This document shows, piece by piece, positions 51,616-62,216 of a DNA stretch of 64,000 nt (position 1 is the stretch's first letter; each line of letters opens with the position of its first letter). The DNA comes from Cupriavidus necator A5-1. Lineage in GTDB: Bacteria > Pseudomonadota > Gammaproteobacteria > Burkholderiales > Burkholderiaceae. The notes beneath the pieces are model-generated. The model was given only the letters and a program-made list of their open reading frames with translations. It did not search any database and was not told the origin of the DNA. The DNA lies in the NCBI RefSeq assembly GCF_000744095.1, contig NZ_JQLI01000008.1, positions 1,364,001 through 1,428,000 of the forward strand. The letters run 5' to 3'. The position numbers were made by a program, and so were the translations under genes.

Positions 51616-52308
51616 TCAGTGCCGCTTGTACTGCGTCGCGCCGAACAAGACCTCGCGCGCCTTGTCGTCCTGCAGCGCCTTGCGCGCGCTGGCCAGCACT
51701 TCCACGCCGCGCTTGACAGCGGGACGCTCGGCGATCTCGTTGAACCAGCGCTTCAGCTCGGGATAGTCGTCCAGCTCCACGCCCTGGTTCTGCCAGCTGC
51801 GCAGCCACGGGAAGGTGGCGATGTCGGCGATGGTGTATTCGTCGCCGGCCAGGTACGCGTGCTTCGACAGCTGCGTGTCGATCACGCCGTACAGGCGCCT
51901 GGCTTCATTGGTGTAGCGGTTGACCGCGTACTCGATCTTCTCGGGCGCATAGATGCGGAAGTGGTGCGCCTGGCCCAGCATCGGGCCGACGCCGCCCATC
52001 TGGAACATCAGCCACTGCAGCGCCTCGTACTTGCCGCGCACGTCCTCGGGCAGGAACTTGCCGGTCTTGCCGGCCAGGTACAGCAGGATGGCGCCCGACT
52101 CGAACAGCGAGATCGGCTTGCCGTCCGGGCCGTCCGGATCCATGATCGCCGGGATCTTGTTGTTCGGGCTGATTTTCAGGAAGTCCTCGCCGAACTGGTC
52201 GCCGGCGCCGATGTTGATCGGATGGACCTTGTACTCCAGGCCGCATTCCTCCAGCATGATGTGGACTTTGTGGCCGTTGGGCGTTGCCCAGGTGTAGACG
52301 TCGATCAT
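51616..52308 (-). CDS. yfcG: Glutathione S-transferase, nu class (YfcG/YghU-like)
   Basis: The 230-residue protein closely follows E. coli YfcG: an N-terminal thioredoxin fold with ATPNGHKVHIMLEECGLEY, ISPNNKIPAIMDPDG and LFESGAILLYLAGKTGKFLP, and a helical C-terminal domain with QWLMFQMGGVGPMLGQAHHF and IADIATFPWL. Enzymes of this class act as disulfide-bond reductases using glutathione, with Thr/Asn rather than Ser or Cys at the active site (TPN). It has no partner gene and lies convergent with the unknown gene. Confidence 0.9.
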   Translation of the reverse strand: MIDVYTWATPNGHKVHIMLEECGLEYKVHPINIGAGDQFGEDFLKISPNNKIPAIMDPDGPDGKPISLFESGAILLYLAGKTGKFLPEDVRGKYEALQWLMFQMGGVGPMLGQAHHFRIYAPEKIEYAVNRYTNEARRLYGVIDTQLSKHAYLAGDEYTIADIATFPWLRSWQNQGVELDDYPELKRWFNEIAERPAVKRGVEVLASARKALQDDKAREVLFGATQYKRH

Positions 52309-52391
52309 TGAGTAAGATCTCCTGGCTGGAGCGGTGGTGGACTGTCACATCAACCACTGACGTGGCGAACCGGGCGATTTAAGCACAGAAG

Positions 52392-52421
52392 AAAAAAACG
52401 CGCAGACGGGCTGCGCGTTTT
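52392..52421 (-). terminator. Terminator of the ACAD11-like gene
   Basis: AAAACGCGCAG (52395-52405) and CTGCGCGTTTT (52411-52421) form a perfect 11-bp stem with a 5-nt loop. Read on the minus strand it is followed by a run of seven T residues, and it sits 45 bp past the dehydrogenase stop. Confidence 0.88.
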
Positions 52422-52465
52422 CCATACTGCCGGCAGGGCTGGCGGCCCTGCGGCTTGCCAGCCGG

Positions 52466-53728
<1,263 letters not shown>

Positions 53729-53841
53729 GTGGTCTCCTCGCTACGGATCAGTGGACGCCAGGGTGGGCGGCGGCGCCGTTTTGCCTCGGCATCAGTGCGG
53801 CATGGGCCGATGGAATGCACTCTATCTGAAAGCCGGTAATT

Positions 53842-53858
53842 AGAAAAATGAATTTTCT
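53842..53858. promoter_or_regulatory. Palindrome between the dehydrogenase and LysR genes
   Basis: AGAAAA-ATGAA-TTTTCT is a perfect 6-bp inverted repeat in the 176-bp divergent intergenic region. It lies 47 bp before the LysR start and 114 bp before the dehydrogenase start, in a locally AT-rich stretch. It is a candidate LysR binding site. Confidence 0.45.
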
Positions 53859-53904
53859 GGATTTGCCAGTATCAATTCCCTGCATTCCGTGACAGAATCC
53901 ACGC

Positions 53905-54843
53905 ATGCAGCTCTCCCGCATCGACCTCAATCTCTTCGTGGTGTTCGACGCCATCTACAGCGAAGGCAGCATCACCGCGGCCGCGCGCCAGCTCAACCTG
54001 ACGCAGCCGGCGGTCAGCCATGCGCTGGGTCGGCTGCGCACGCTGTTCGATGACCCGCTGTTCGAGCGGCGCGGCCAGGGCATGGCGCCCACGCCGCTGG
54101 CACGCTCGCTGGCGGCCGAGGTGCGCACCGCGCTGCAGTCGTTCGCCCGTACGCTGCAGGACACGCCGCACTTCGACCCCACCAACACCGTGCGGCGCTT
54201 CACCATCGGCATGCGCGACGCGCTGGAATCCACGCTGTTGCCGCCGCTGATGGCGCGCGTGACTGCGGTGGCGCCGCATGTGGAGATCGCTGCGATCCGC
54301 TTTGACCGGCGCGAGATGGAATCCGAGTTGCTGGCCGGCACCATCGATGCCGCCATCGACATCCTGCTGCCGGTGTCGCCCGCCATCCACCACGCGCCGT
54401 TCATGGCTGACCCGATGGTGGTGCTGGCGCGGCGCGATCATCCGCTGGTCAAGAAAGAGCTAACGCTCGAGCGCTACCTGGCGGCCGAGCATGTGCATGT
54501 CTCGTCGCGCCGCCGCGGCGCCGGACTGGAAGACCAGGCGCTGCACCGCATGGGCCTGACGCGCCGCGTGCGCCTGCGCTGCCAGCATTACGCCGCCGCG
54601 TGCCGGGTGGTCAGCTGCACCGACCTGCTGGCCACACTGCCGCTGCGCTATGCGCGTATCGCCAATGAGCCCTATGCGAACCGCCTGCTGTCGCTGCCGT
54701 TCAAGGTGCCGACGCTCGAACTGCACCTGTACTGGCACGCGGGCGGCGAAAACGACGGCGCCAACCGCTGGCTGCGGGAGCAGCTGATGGCGGTGATGGC
54801 GTCACTTGGCGGCGGCACTACGGATGTGACGAGCGCTGCCTGA
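53905..54843 (+). CDS. LysR-family transcriptional regulator
   Basis: The 312-residue protein has an N-terminal winged helix-turn-helix (DLNLFVVFDAIYSEGSITAAARQLNLTQPAVSHALGRLRTLFDDPLF, residues 7-54) and a substrate-binding domain from about residue 92. It resembles the NodD/PcpR-like branch of LysR regulators (FEVRGQ-type FERRGQGMAPTPLA). Divergent transcription from the ACAD11-like gene suggests that this gene is its target and that an acyl-CoA or a related acid is the inducer, which is inference. Confidence 0.92.
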   Translation: MQLSRIDLNLFVVFDAIYSEGSITAAARQLNLTQPAVSHALGRLRTLFDDPLFERRGQGMAPTPLARSLAAEVRTALQSFARTLQDTPHFDPTNTVRRFTIGMRDALESTLLPPLMARVTAVAPHVEIAAIRFDRREMESELLAGTIDAAIDILLPVSPAIHHAPFMADPMVVLARRDHPLVKKELTLERYLAAEHVHVSSRRRGAGLEDQALHRMGLTRRVRLRCQHYAAACRVVSCTDLLATLPLRYARIANEPYANRLLSLPFKVPTLELHLYWHAGGENDGANRWLREQLMAVMASLGGGTTDVTSAA

Positions 54844-54865
54844 GCGCTCCAGCGTACGCCGGCAG

Positions 54866-54882
54866 CCGGCGCCAGGCGCCGG
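54866..54882 (+). terminator. GC-rich inverted repeat after the LysR gene
   Basis: CCGGCGCC (54866-54873) and GGCGCCGG (54875-54882) are nearly adjacent mirror arms. No T-run follows. The remaining 220 bp to the next gene show no other clear site. Confidence 0.35.
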
Positions 54883-55102
54883 ATGCGACGCTCCGGTGCG
54901 CCGCGCGCGGGTCACACGTAAGCAATTGTTCGCAGGGTAGACCCTCGCGATTCACGCCAATACCATCGACCGGTCTTTCTGCCCCCGGCACCTCCGCCGC
55001 AAGCCTCGTTCCATGGGTTTGCGCAGGTTGTCTCGCCGGCGTCCGCCTCGGCGGATCCTCCGGGCAGTCTTCTTCCTCCGACTACCACGACGATTCAGAC
55101 CG

Positions 55103-56278
55103 ATGACCGGGACACGCTTGCTTGCTGATTGCCAAGAGACTCTGCCGCGACGCGCGCGGCGCACCACGCTCGCCCTGACCACCCTTTGCGCCGCTGCCAC
55201 GCTGGCGCTGTCCGCCTGTGGCGGCGGTGGCGATGGCGGGAATGCCGGCACCTCGGCGGGCTCTCCACAAGGCTCCACGCAGGCAGCGGGGCAGGGCGCG
55301 CCGACGGGCGGCCAGACCGGTTCGACTTCCACCACGGCGGGCGCCTGCTATACCGTCAGCGGTGCCGCACCGGCGCCCGCCGCGGGCAGTGGCATCACGC
55401 TGCTGCCGGCACGCGGCAATGCGGTCAGCAATTACCGCGTGCTGGAAGAGCCGCGTACCGCCGGCCTGTGCTACGCCAACTATCGCCGCGAGCAGGTAGG
55501 CCTGCCGCCGCTGGCCGCGCGCGATGGGCTCAACACGGTCGCGCAGAACCACACCGCCTACATGCTAGCCAACAACACGCTGACGCACGACGAAATCAGC
55601 GGCCGGCCGGGCTACACCGGCGCTAGCCCGAACGAGCGTATCCAGGCCGCCTACCCGACCAACGCCACCGCCGAAGTCGTGGCCGGCGCCAACCGCTGGA
55701 CCTCGGTGGCCAATGCGCAGCTGTCGATGTCGCCCAAGGACGCGCTGGTCTCCGACCTGGTCAATGCGCCGTTCCACCGCGCCGCGCTGCTGGGCAGCTA
55801 CGGCTCGGCCGGCAGCGGCTTTGCCGAGAGCGTGGGCCCGAACGGCAGCGGCACCGCGGCCACCTACTACCAGACCATCGACCTTGCCGACGCCTCCAAG
55901 GGCGGCAGCGACAACCAGATGGTGGCCTACCCGTTCAACGGCCAGGCCGACGTGCCGGCCAGCTGGGTCAATACGGAAAGCCCCAACCCGGCGCCGGGCT
56001 ACGAGGGCAAGACCGTGGGCTACCCGGTGTCGCTGCAGGCGATCAACACCTCGCTGCAGTTCGATGCTGACAACTTCGCCATCACCGATGCGCAGGGCAA
56101 CAACGTCAACTGCGTCAAGGTCGACAGCCGTTCGTCGGGCTTGTCCAGCGCCGCGCGCGGCCTGGCGATCTGCACGCCGGTGGCGCCGCTGGCCAGCCAG
56201 CAGCGCTACACCGTGCGCGTCACCGGCCGGCTGGGTTCGCAGCCGGTTGACCTGAGTTGGTCGTTCACCACGCGCTGA
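55103..56278 (+). CDS. CAP-domain (SCP-like) lipoprotein
   Basis: The 391-residue protein has a lipoprotein signal (LTTLCAAATLALSAC) followed by a Gly/Ser/Thr-rich linker of about 35 residues. A CAP/SCP domain follows (LCYANYRREQVGLPPLAARDGLNTVAQNHTAYMLANNTLTHDE...). The last 90 residues (VSLQAINTSLQFDADNFAITDAQGN...YTVRVTGRLGSQPVDLSWSFTTR) look like a beta-sandwich of the Big/SbsA kind. The start at ATG 55103 was chosen from the signal peptide. It is an extracellular or outer membrane protein of unknown function. Confidence 0.82.
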   Translation: MTGTRLLADCQETLPRRARRTTLALTTLCAAATLALSACGGGGDGGNAGTSAGSPQGSTQAAGQGAPTGGQTGSTSTTAGACYTVSGAAPAPAAGSGITLLPARGNAVSNYRVLEEPRTAGLCYANYRREQVGLPPLAARDGLNTVAQNHTAYMLANNTLTHDEISGRPGYTGASPNERIQAAYPTNATAEVVAGANRWTSVANAQLSMSPKDALVSDLVNAPFHRAALLGSYGSAGSGFAESVGPNGSGTAATYYQTIDLADASKGGSDNQMVAYPFNGQADVPASWVNTESPNPAPGYEGKTVGYPVSLQAINTSLQFDADNFAITDAQGNNVNCVKVDSRSSGLSSAARGLAICTPVAPLASQQRYTVRVTGRLGSQPVDLSWSFTTR

Positions 56279-56325
56279 CCTTCGCGCGCTGACCTTCACA
56301 CGTCAGCGATCACGCACCGGCGCGC

Positions 56326-57576
56326 TCATTGCGGCGCGCGGTGTTGCAGTTCGATGCGCACCTGACCCGGCGCCAGCGTGCGGTCGGCCTGCACGGCAAA
56401 TGGCACCGGCGGGCGTTGTCCCGCCGGCAGCGACTGCCAGAGCCGTTCTGCCCATTCCCGAATTTCCGTATTGTCCGGCTCGGCTGCCCACAGCCTGAGC
56501 GGGGTCAGTGTGCCCAGGCGCGCCGCCGTCGTGGCGGGGTCGTCCTGTGTCGACACGGTCATGGCTAGCGCAGCGGACGCGGCTGCGCGCTCGCGTGCGG
56601 CCGCCATCGGCGGTGCGGCCTTGCGGGCGAAATTGGCCTGCGGTGCGGCCGCCGGTGGTGGAGGCGAGGCCGGGGCTGCGGCAGCGGGTGGAGCAGGCGG
56701 TGCGGCTTCCGCCATGGCCGAGTAAGCGGGCGCTGACGGCATGGGCAGGGCTGGCGGTGACGCCGTGATCGCCGGCGCGTGGGCAGAGAGGCCTTCACTG
56801 GCTCGCGCCGCGGGCTCGCTGTCCCTGGCGGATTCGCGCGGTGCGCTGCGTTCGCCCGGCGCGCGGCTGCGCTTGTCTTCGTTCGCGGCGGGACGCTGTT
56901 GCTCGCGCTGCGGGGGTGGGGCGGCTTTCACGGCTGGCGGTGCCGGGCTTGCCGGCGCCGCGGCTGCGGCTTCCGGTGCGGCTTCCGGCGCGGCTTCCGT
57001 TGCGGGACCAGCCGCGCTGTCGGCAGCGGGCGCTGGTGCCGGTGCGGACATCTCGCGTGTGGTCGCCGGCAGCAGCGCGCCATCGTCGATCTGCCGCAGC
57101 ACGATGCTGGTCGTGAGCCCCGCTACCGCCGCGACGCTGGCGGCCAGTCCCAACGAACGCCACCACTGGCGTGCGCGCACGGCGCGCGAGGTGCGTGCCT
57201 GCGCGGCCTGCTGCGCGGCCGCGTTGGCCTGAGCTTGCGCGGCAAGCCAGTCGTGCGTGGCGGCGCTGACCGGTGCGCCGAGTACCTCGGCTGCCGGCTG
57301 GCCCGCCGCAACGCGGCCCAGCAATGCGTCGCGCCGTGCCGCCTGTGCCGCCTGCACGCGCGCGGCTTCCTGCAACACCGCCGCGGCAAGCGTTGGCGGT
57401 GCGGGGAAGGGTAGCGGCGCCGCACTGCTCCGAAGCCGATCGGCTTCCTCCTGTGCTGTGCGCGCGGCTGCGCGCACGGACGCTTCCAGCGCGTCCGATG
57501 GCGCGTAGGCCGGCAGGCGCTTCAGCAACGCCGAGAGCCGATCCTCGCCATCGATAAATCGATCCACCGCGCTCAC
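56326..57576 (-). CDS. Putative anti-sigma factor with a long Ala/Pro-rich periplasmic part
   Basis: This 416-residue protein overlaps the ECF sigma gene by four bases, the usual place of an anti-sigma factor. The cytoplasmic N-terminal 135 residues are helical. One membrane segment (WWRSLGLAASVAAVAGLTTSIVL, about 138-160) follows. The next 180 residues are low complexity in Ala, Pro and Glu, and the last 60 (TPLRLWAAEPDNTEIREWAERLWQSLPAGQ...) look folded. No ZAS zinc motif (HxxxCxxC) is visible, so the assignment rests on context and topology. Confidence 0.6.
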   Translation of the reverse strand: MSAVDRFIDGEDRLSALLKRLPAYAPSDALEASVRAAARTAQEEADRLRSSAAPLPFPAPPTLAAAVLQEAARVQAAQAARRDALLGRVAAGQPAAEVLGAPVSAATHDWLAAQAQANAAAQQAAQARTSRAVRARQWWRSLGLAASVAAVAGLTTSIVLRQIDDGALLPATTREMSAPAPAPAADSAAGPATEAAPEAAPEAAAAAPASPAPPAVKAAPPPQREQQRPAANEDKRSRAPGERSAPRESARDSEPAARASEGLSAHAPAITASPPALPMPSAPAYSAMAEAAPPAPPAAAAPASPPPPAAAPQANFARKAAPPMAAARERAAASAALAMTVSTQDDPATTAARLGTLTPLRLWAAEPDNTEIREWAERLWQSLPAGQRPPVPFAVQADRTLAPGQVRIELQHRAPQ

Positions 57577-58214
57577 GACCGCGTCTCCTGCGATCCCGGC
57601 ACGCTGCCGGCCAGCTCGCCGCGCAGGTGCGCGAACGCATAGCGCAGCCGGCTCTTCACCGTCTCGAATTTCTCGCCCAGCATCAGCGCGATATCTTCGA
57701 CGCTCATATCGCTGAAGAAGCGCAGCACCACCACTTCGCGCTGCGCCACCGGCAAGTGCAGCAGCGCGCGATGCACGTGGTGCGCGTGCTGGCGCAGCTG
57801 CAGTTCGGCTTCGGGCGAGAGGTCGTCGGCGGGTATCTCCAACGGCTGCTCATCCTGCGACTCACGTTGGCGCGCATCGGCGCTGCGCACCTGGTCGAGC
57901 CAGGTATTGCGCGCGATCTGGAACAGGAAGGTGCGGAACGCCGCGGTGGGCTGGTAGTCGCCGCAGCGGGTCATCAGCTTGACCCAGGCCTTCTGTGCAA
58001 TGTCTTCCGCTTCGCCGCTGTTGCCCTGGCACAGCCACGCCACATAGTTGTAGAGGCCGGCATTGTGGCGGCGGAACAGCTCGGTGACGGGCTGCTCGAT
58101 GATGCCGCCGGCCACCAGCAGCATCAGGTCGTGGTCGGGCAGCGCGGCGAGCGCGTCGCCGGACGGGTGGCTTGCGGGAGAAGGGGGCTCGGGTGGGGGC
58201 TCGGATGCCTGCAT
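57573..58214 (-). CDS. ECF-type RNA polymerase sigma factor
   Basis: The 213-residue protein has sigma region 2 (ELFRRHNAGLYNYVAWLCQGNSGEAEDIAQKAWVKLM) and region 4 (LPVAQREVVVLRFFSDMSVEDIALMLGEKFETVKSRLRYAFAHLR). I chose ATG 58214 (MQASEPPPEPPSP); the frame is open for another 31 codons upstream without family features. It is preceded by the VWA lipoprotein gene and overlaps the presumed anti-sigma gene. The stimulus is unknown. Confidence 0.9.
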   Translation of the reverse strand: MQASEPPPEPPSPASHPSGDALAALPDHDLMLLVAGGIIEQPVTELFRRHNAGLYNYVAWLCQGNSGEAEDIAQKAWVKLMTRCGDYQPTAAFRTFLFQIARNTWLDQVRSADARQRESQDEQPLEIPADDLSPEAELQLRQHAHHVHRALLHLPVAQREVVVLRFFSDMSVEDIALMLGEKFETVKSRLRYAFAHLRGELAGSVPGSQETRS

Positions 58215-58293
58215 GCGCCCGAGTATAGGAGAGGCGGAGGCGGCGCGACAGGTCGTCGCCCCGCCTCCCGGTGCCTCGCGGGGCGACGTGGTG

Positions 58294-60045
58294 TCAGCGT
58301 GCCGCACGCTCGGGCAATCCTTCTCCGGTCGTGCCGACGGGAGCGGCCGTGGCCAGGCTCTGCGTCAGGTCCACGAGCTTGAGGAACTCGCCGCGGTAGC
58401 CGAAGCGGTCGGCGCCGCGCGCGCCCTGCGCCAGCGCGCGGGCATCGGCGTAGCCCCACGTACCGGTAAACTTGCCGCCGCGCAGCGCCTGGCCGAAGCC
58501 GGCCACGGCCGCGGCGAAGCGGAAGTCGTCATCGCCTTGCGCCAGCGGTCGGATGGCCTGGCGGGCGACGGTGACATCCATCAGCAGGCTGGTGCTGGCC
58601 GTGGGCAGCTTGTAGCGCAGCTTGACGTGCGCCAGCTCGCCGTCGCGCCCGGGCGCCGGTGCGGGCTGCTGGTAGCGCAGCGGATCGACCAGCCCCGGCT
58701 GGCCCGCCAGCGTCAATTCGTACAGCGCGGTCACGGTATGGCCCGCGCCGATGTCGCCGGCATCGACCTTGTCATTGTTGAAGTCTTCGCGCGCCAGCAT
58801 GCGGTTCTCATAGCCGATCAGCCGATATTCCTTCACCGTGGCCGGGTTGAATTCCACCTGGATCTTCACGTCGCGCGCGATAGTGGCCAGCGTGGAACTC
58901 ATCTCGCTGACCAGCACCTTGTTGCCTTCCATCAGGTTATCGATATACGAGTACGCACCGTCGCCGGCATCGGCCAGCTGCTCCATCAGTTGCTCGTTGT
59001 AGTTGCCGGTGCCGAAGCCGAGCGTGGACAGCGATACGCCCGACTTGCGCTTCTCTTCAACCATGCTCTTCAGCTGCCTGAAGTCCGTCACACCCACGTT
59101 GAAGTCGCCGTCGGTGGCCAGCAGCACGCGGTTGATGCCACCGGCGATATAGCTCTGCTGCGCGGCCTGGTAGGCCAGTGCGATCCCGCTGGCGCCGGCG
59201 GTGCTGCCGCCTGCCACCAGCTGGTCGATGGCGGCGCTGATGGTGGCCCTGTCGCTGCCCGGCGTGGGCGGCAGCGCCACGCGCGTGCCACTGGCGTAGG
59301 TGACCAGCGTGATGCGGTCCTGCGGGCGCAGCTTGTTCACCAGCAGCTTGAGCGAGGACTTCAGCAGCGGCAGCTTGTCGGGCGAATTCATCGAGCCGGA
59401 CACATCCACCAGGAACACCAGGTTGGCGGCCGGCAGCGCGCCGCTGGCCATGTCCTTGCCCTTGATGCCGATGCGCAGCAGCACGTTGGCGGGATGCCAT
59501 GGCGCGGGCGCCAGCGCCGTATGCACGGCGAATGGTCGCCCATCGGCGGGCTGGGCGTAGTCATAGGGGAAGTAGTTCAGCAGCTCCTCAACCCGCACCG
59601 CGTCGGCAGGCGGCAGGCGCCCGGCATTGAGCAGGCGGCGCATATTGCTGTAGCTGCCGGTATCGACATCGATGCTGAAAGTTGACACCGGTGCCTGCGC
59701 CACCAGTTTGACCCCGTTCTCGTCGATGGCGCCGTAGCGCTCGCGGTCTTCCGCCGGAGGCGGAGGCACATAGTACGGCCGCGGCGCCATGGCGGCACGG
59801 GCGTGCATTTCGGCGGCCGGCGCGGCCTTGATGGCGTTGGCCGAAGGCACATAGGCCGGCGACGGTGGCGCAGGCACGGCCGGGGCCTGGGCCTCCGTCG
59901 GCGGGACTGGCTGGGACACATCCTGGGAAACCGACGGCGAACGGGCGCCGCAGGCCGACAGCGCCAGTGCGGCGGCGCAGATGGCGGCGGCGGCCCGGCC
60001 ACGCCGGGCGCCGACGGTGGAAACGACCGGTACGCGAAGTTGCAT
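58294..60045 (-). CDS. VWA-domain lipoprotein, YfbK-like, with DUF3520 C-terminus
   Basis: The 583-residue protein has a lipoprotein signal (AAICAAALALSAC, lipidated Cys32), a Pro/Ala-rich linker, and a YfbK-type N-terminal domain (STFSIDVDTGSYSNMRRLLNAGRLPPADAVRVEELLNYFPYDY). The von Willebrand A domain has an intact MIDAS motif, DVSGSMNS, near residue 215. The C-terminal 200 residues fit DUF3520. AAGGAG precedes ATG 60045. It heads a unit with the ECF sigma and anti-sigma genes, 79 bp downstream, suggesting an envelope-sensing system. Confidence 0.88.
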   Translation of the reverse strand: MQLRVPVVSTVGARRGRAAAAICAAALALSACGARSPSVSQDVSQPVPPTEAQAPAVPAPPSPAYVPSANAIKAAPAAEMHARAAMAPRPYYVPPPPAEDRERYGAIDENGVKLVAQAPVSTFSIDVDTGSYSNMRRLLNAGRLPPADAVRVEELLNYFPYDYAQPADGRPFAVHTALAPAPWHPANVLLRIGIKGKDMASGALPAANLVFLVDVSGSMNSPDKLPLLKSSLKLLVNKLRPQDRITLVTYASGTRVALPPTPGSDRATISAAIDQLVAGGSTAGASGIALAYQAAQQSYIAGGINRVLLATDGDFNVGVTDFRQLKSMVEEKRKSGVSLSTLGFGTGNYNEQLMEQLADAGDGAYSYIDNLMEGNKVLVSEMSSTLATIARDVKIQVEFNPATVKEYRLIGYENRMLAREDFNNDKVDAGDIGAGHTVTALYELTLAGQPGLVDPLRYQQPAPAPGRDGELAHVKLRYKLPTASTSLLMDVTVARQAIRPLAQGDDDFRFAAAVAGFGQALRGGKFTGTWGYADARALAQGARGADRFGYRGEFLKLVDLTQSLATAAPVGTTGEGLPERAAR

Positions 60046-60252
60046 GTTGTTCTCCTTGGGGGCCGCGGGCGGGACGCCGGCATGACGGCCTGTCGATGAA
60101 ACGGGGGAGGCGCGCGTTCGGGGTTAAGGCGGCTAAGAATTTTTCTGCGCTGGCGCGCGACTGCCCCCAGGTGGCGCGATTCAGACTTTCCCGCACCCCC
60201 GGATGCCCCGATCGCCACTACAATCCCTTGATCCTTCCCCCGGAGATATCGC

Positions 60253-62135
60253 ATGGCTCACCTTGACCCCTCTTCGATGGTCTGGCGCGGCGCGCTGGCC
60301 CTTGCCCTGATGGCGCTGCTCGGTGCTTGTGGTACGCAAGGCGGGGGGCGACCGCCCCGGCCGCGCCGGCCGCCGCCCCGGCCGCGACTACGCCTCCACC
60401 TGCCATGCCGCCGGCCCCGGAAGTCTCTTCCGGCTACCGCCCCGGCATGTCGACGGCCTACGCGCAGCGCCACATGGCCGCCGCCGCCAATCCGCTCGCG
60501 ACCGAGGCAGGGCGCACCATCCTGCGCCAGGGCGGCTCGGCCATCGACGCCGCCATCGCCATGCAGGCCGTTCTGACGCTGGTCGAGCCGCAGGCAACCG
60601 GCATTGGCGGCGGTGCCTTCATCATGTACTGGGACGGCAAGCGCGTGCAGGCCTTCGACGGGCGCGAGACGGCCCCGGCCGGCGCCACCGAGAACCTGTT
60701 CCTGCGGCCTGACGGCAAGCCGATGGAATTCAGCGAAGCGCAGATCGGCGGCCGCTCGGTCGGCACGCCGGGCGTGATGCGCGCGCTGGAGATGGCGCAT
60801 CGCCAGCACGGCCGCCTGCCGTGGGCCAAATTGTTCGAGCCCGCCATCGCGCTGGCGGAGAAGGGCTTCCCGATCTCGGAGCGGCTGTACACGCAGGTGG
60901 CCGCCGACAAGTTCCTGGCCAATTCGCCCGAGATGGCCGCCTACTTCCTCGATGCGCAGGGCAAGCCCAAGCCGGCCGGCACCGTGGTGAAGAACCCGAA
61001 GCTGGCGCAGACACTGCGCGATGTTGCCCGGCGCGGCGCCGGCGTGCTGTACAGCGGCCCGATCGCGCAGGACATCGTCGCCAAGGTGAACGGCAGCGCC
61101 AACGCCGGCTCGCTGTCGCTGGCGGACCTGCGCAACTACAAGGCCAAGGAGCGCGAGCCGGTCTGCACCGACTACAAGCGCTGGAAGATCTGCGGCATGC
61201 CGCCGCCGTCGTCAGGCGGCATCGCAATCGCGCAGATCCTTGGCACGCTGCAGGCGCTGGAGACAAAGAATCCCAAGTACGCGCTGGCTGCGCTCAAGCC
61301 GCAAGGCGTGAACACGCCGGCGGTGATGGAAGCCAACCCTGACGCCGTCCACGCGATCTCCGAAGCCGACCGCCTGGCCTACGCCGACCGCGGCCTGTAC
61401 GTGGCCGATGCCGAGTTCGTGCCGGTCAATGTGGCGGGCCTGGTCAACCCGTCCTACCTGGCCTCGCGCGCAGAGCTGATCGGCGACAAGAGCATGGGCA
61501 AGGCCCAGCCGGGCGTGCCGCCCGGCACCGCGGTGTCCTATGCACCCGACCGTTCGCCGCCGCGCGTTTCCACCTCGCAGATCGTCGCCGTCGATGACCG
61601 CGGCGGGGCGATATCGATGACCACCACCATCGAGTCGTACTTCGGCTCGCACCTGATGGTGCGCGGCTTCATGCTGAACAACCAGCTCACCGACTTCTCC
61701 TTCGCGCCGAGCGAGAACGGCAAACCGGTCGCCAACCGCGTGCAGCCGGGCAAGCGCCCGCGCTCGTCGATGGCGCCGACGCTGGTGTTCGACCGCCAGA
61801 CCGGTCAGCTGGTCGCCACGGTCGGTTCGCCGGGCGGCTCGCAGATCATCGAGTACGTCTCCAAGACGCTGGTCGGCATGCTCGACTGGAACATGGACGT
61901 GCAGGCGGCGATCGGCATGGGCAACTTCGGCAGCCGCAATGGCCCGACCGAGGTGGAGAAGGGGCTGGTGTCGCCGGGCCTGGTGCAGGCGCTGCAGCAG
62001 CGCGGCCACCAGGTGGCGGAGATCGAGATGACCAGCGGCACGCAGGCGATCATGCGCAAGCAAGGGCCTGACGGGAAGGCGGTATGGGCCGGTGGTGCGG
62101 ATCCGCGGCGGGAAGGGGTGGCGCTGGGGGATTGA
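60253..62135 (+). CDS. ggt: Gamma-glutamyltransferase with an apparent -1 frameshift after the signal peptide
   Basis: ATG 60253 (with GGAG 8 bp before) opens MAHLDPSSMVWRGALALALMALLGAC, a lipoprotein signal. The enzyme frame, however, runs from about 60327 to 62135, one frame off. One extra G in the run at 60343-60348 would join them as GTQGGGATAPAAPAA. The enzyme part is intact: ANPLATEAGRTILRQGGSAIDAA, GIGGGAFIMYW, the nucleophile Thr (codon 61572, VSTSQIVAVDD), LNNQLTDFS and PGKRPRSSMAPT. GGT cleaves and transfers gamma-glutamyl groups from glutathione in the periplasm. A TACAAT box at 60219-60224 may be its -10. Could be a sequencing error, a lesion or phase variation. Confidence 0.8.
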
Positions 62136-62164
62136 GGCAGGCGCTAGCGGGTGCTGTCCCGCCG

Positions 62165-62204
62165 GTTTGCTCCCCTCTCCCGCAAGCGGGAGAGGGGAGC
62201 AAAC
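62165..62204. repeat. REP-like palindrome between convergent genes
   Basis: A perfect 19-bp stem with an AA loop (arms 62165-62183 and 62186-62204) contains the CTCTCCCGC/GCGGGAGAG core shared with the elements at 48192 and 48286. It lies between the ends of ggt and the phosphotransferase gene and can act as a bidirectional mRNA end. Confidence 0.85.
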
Positions 62205-62216
62205 AATCAGCCAGTA

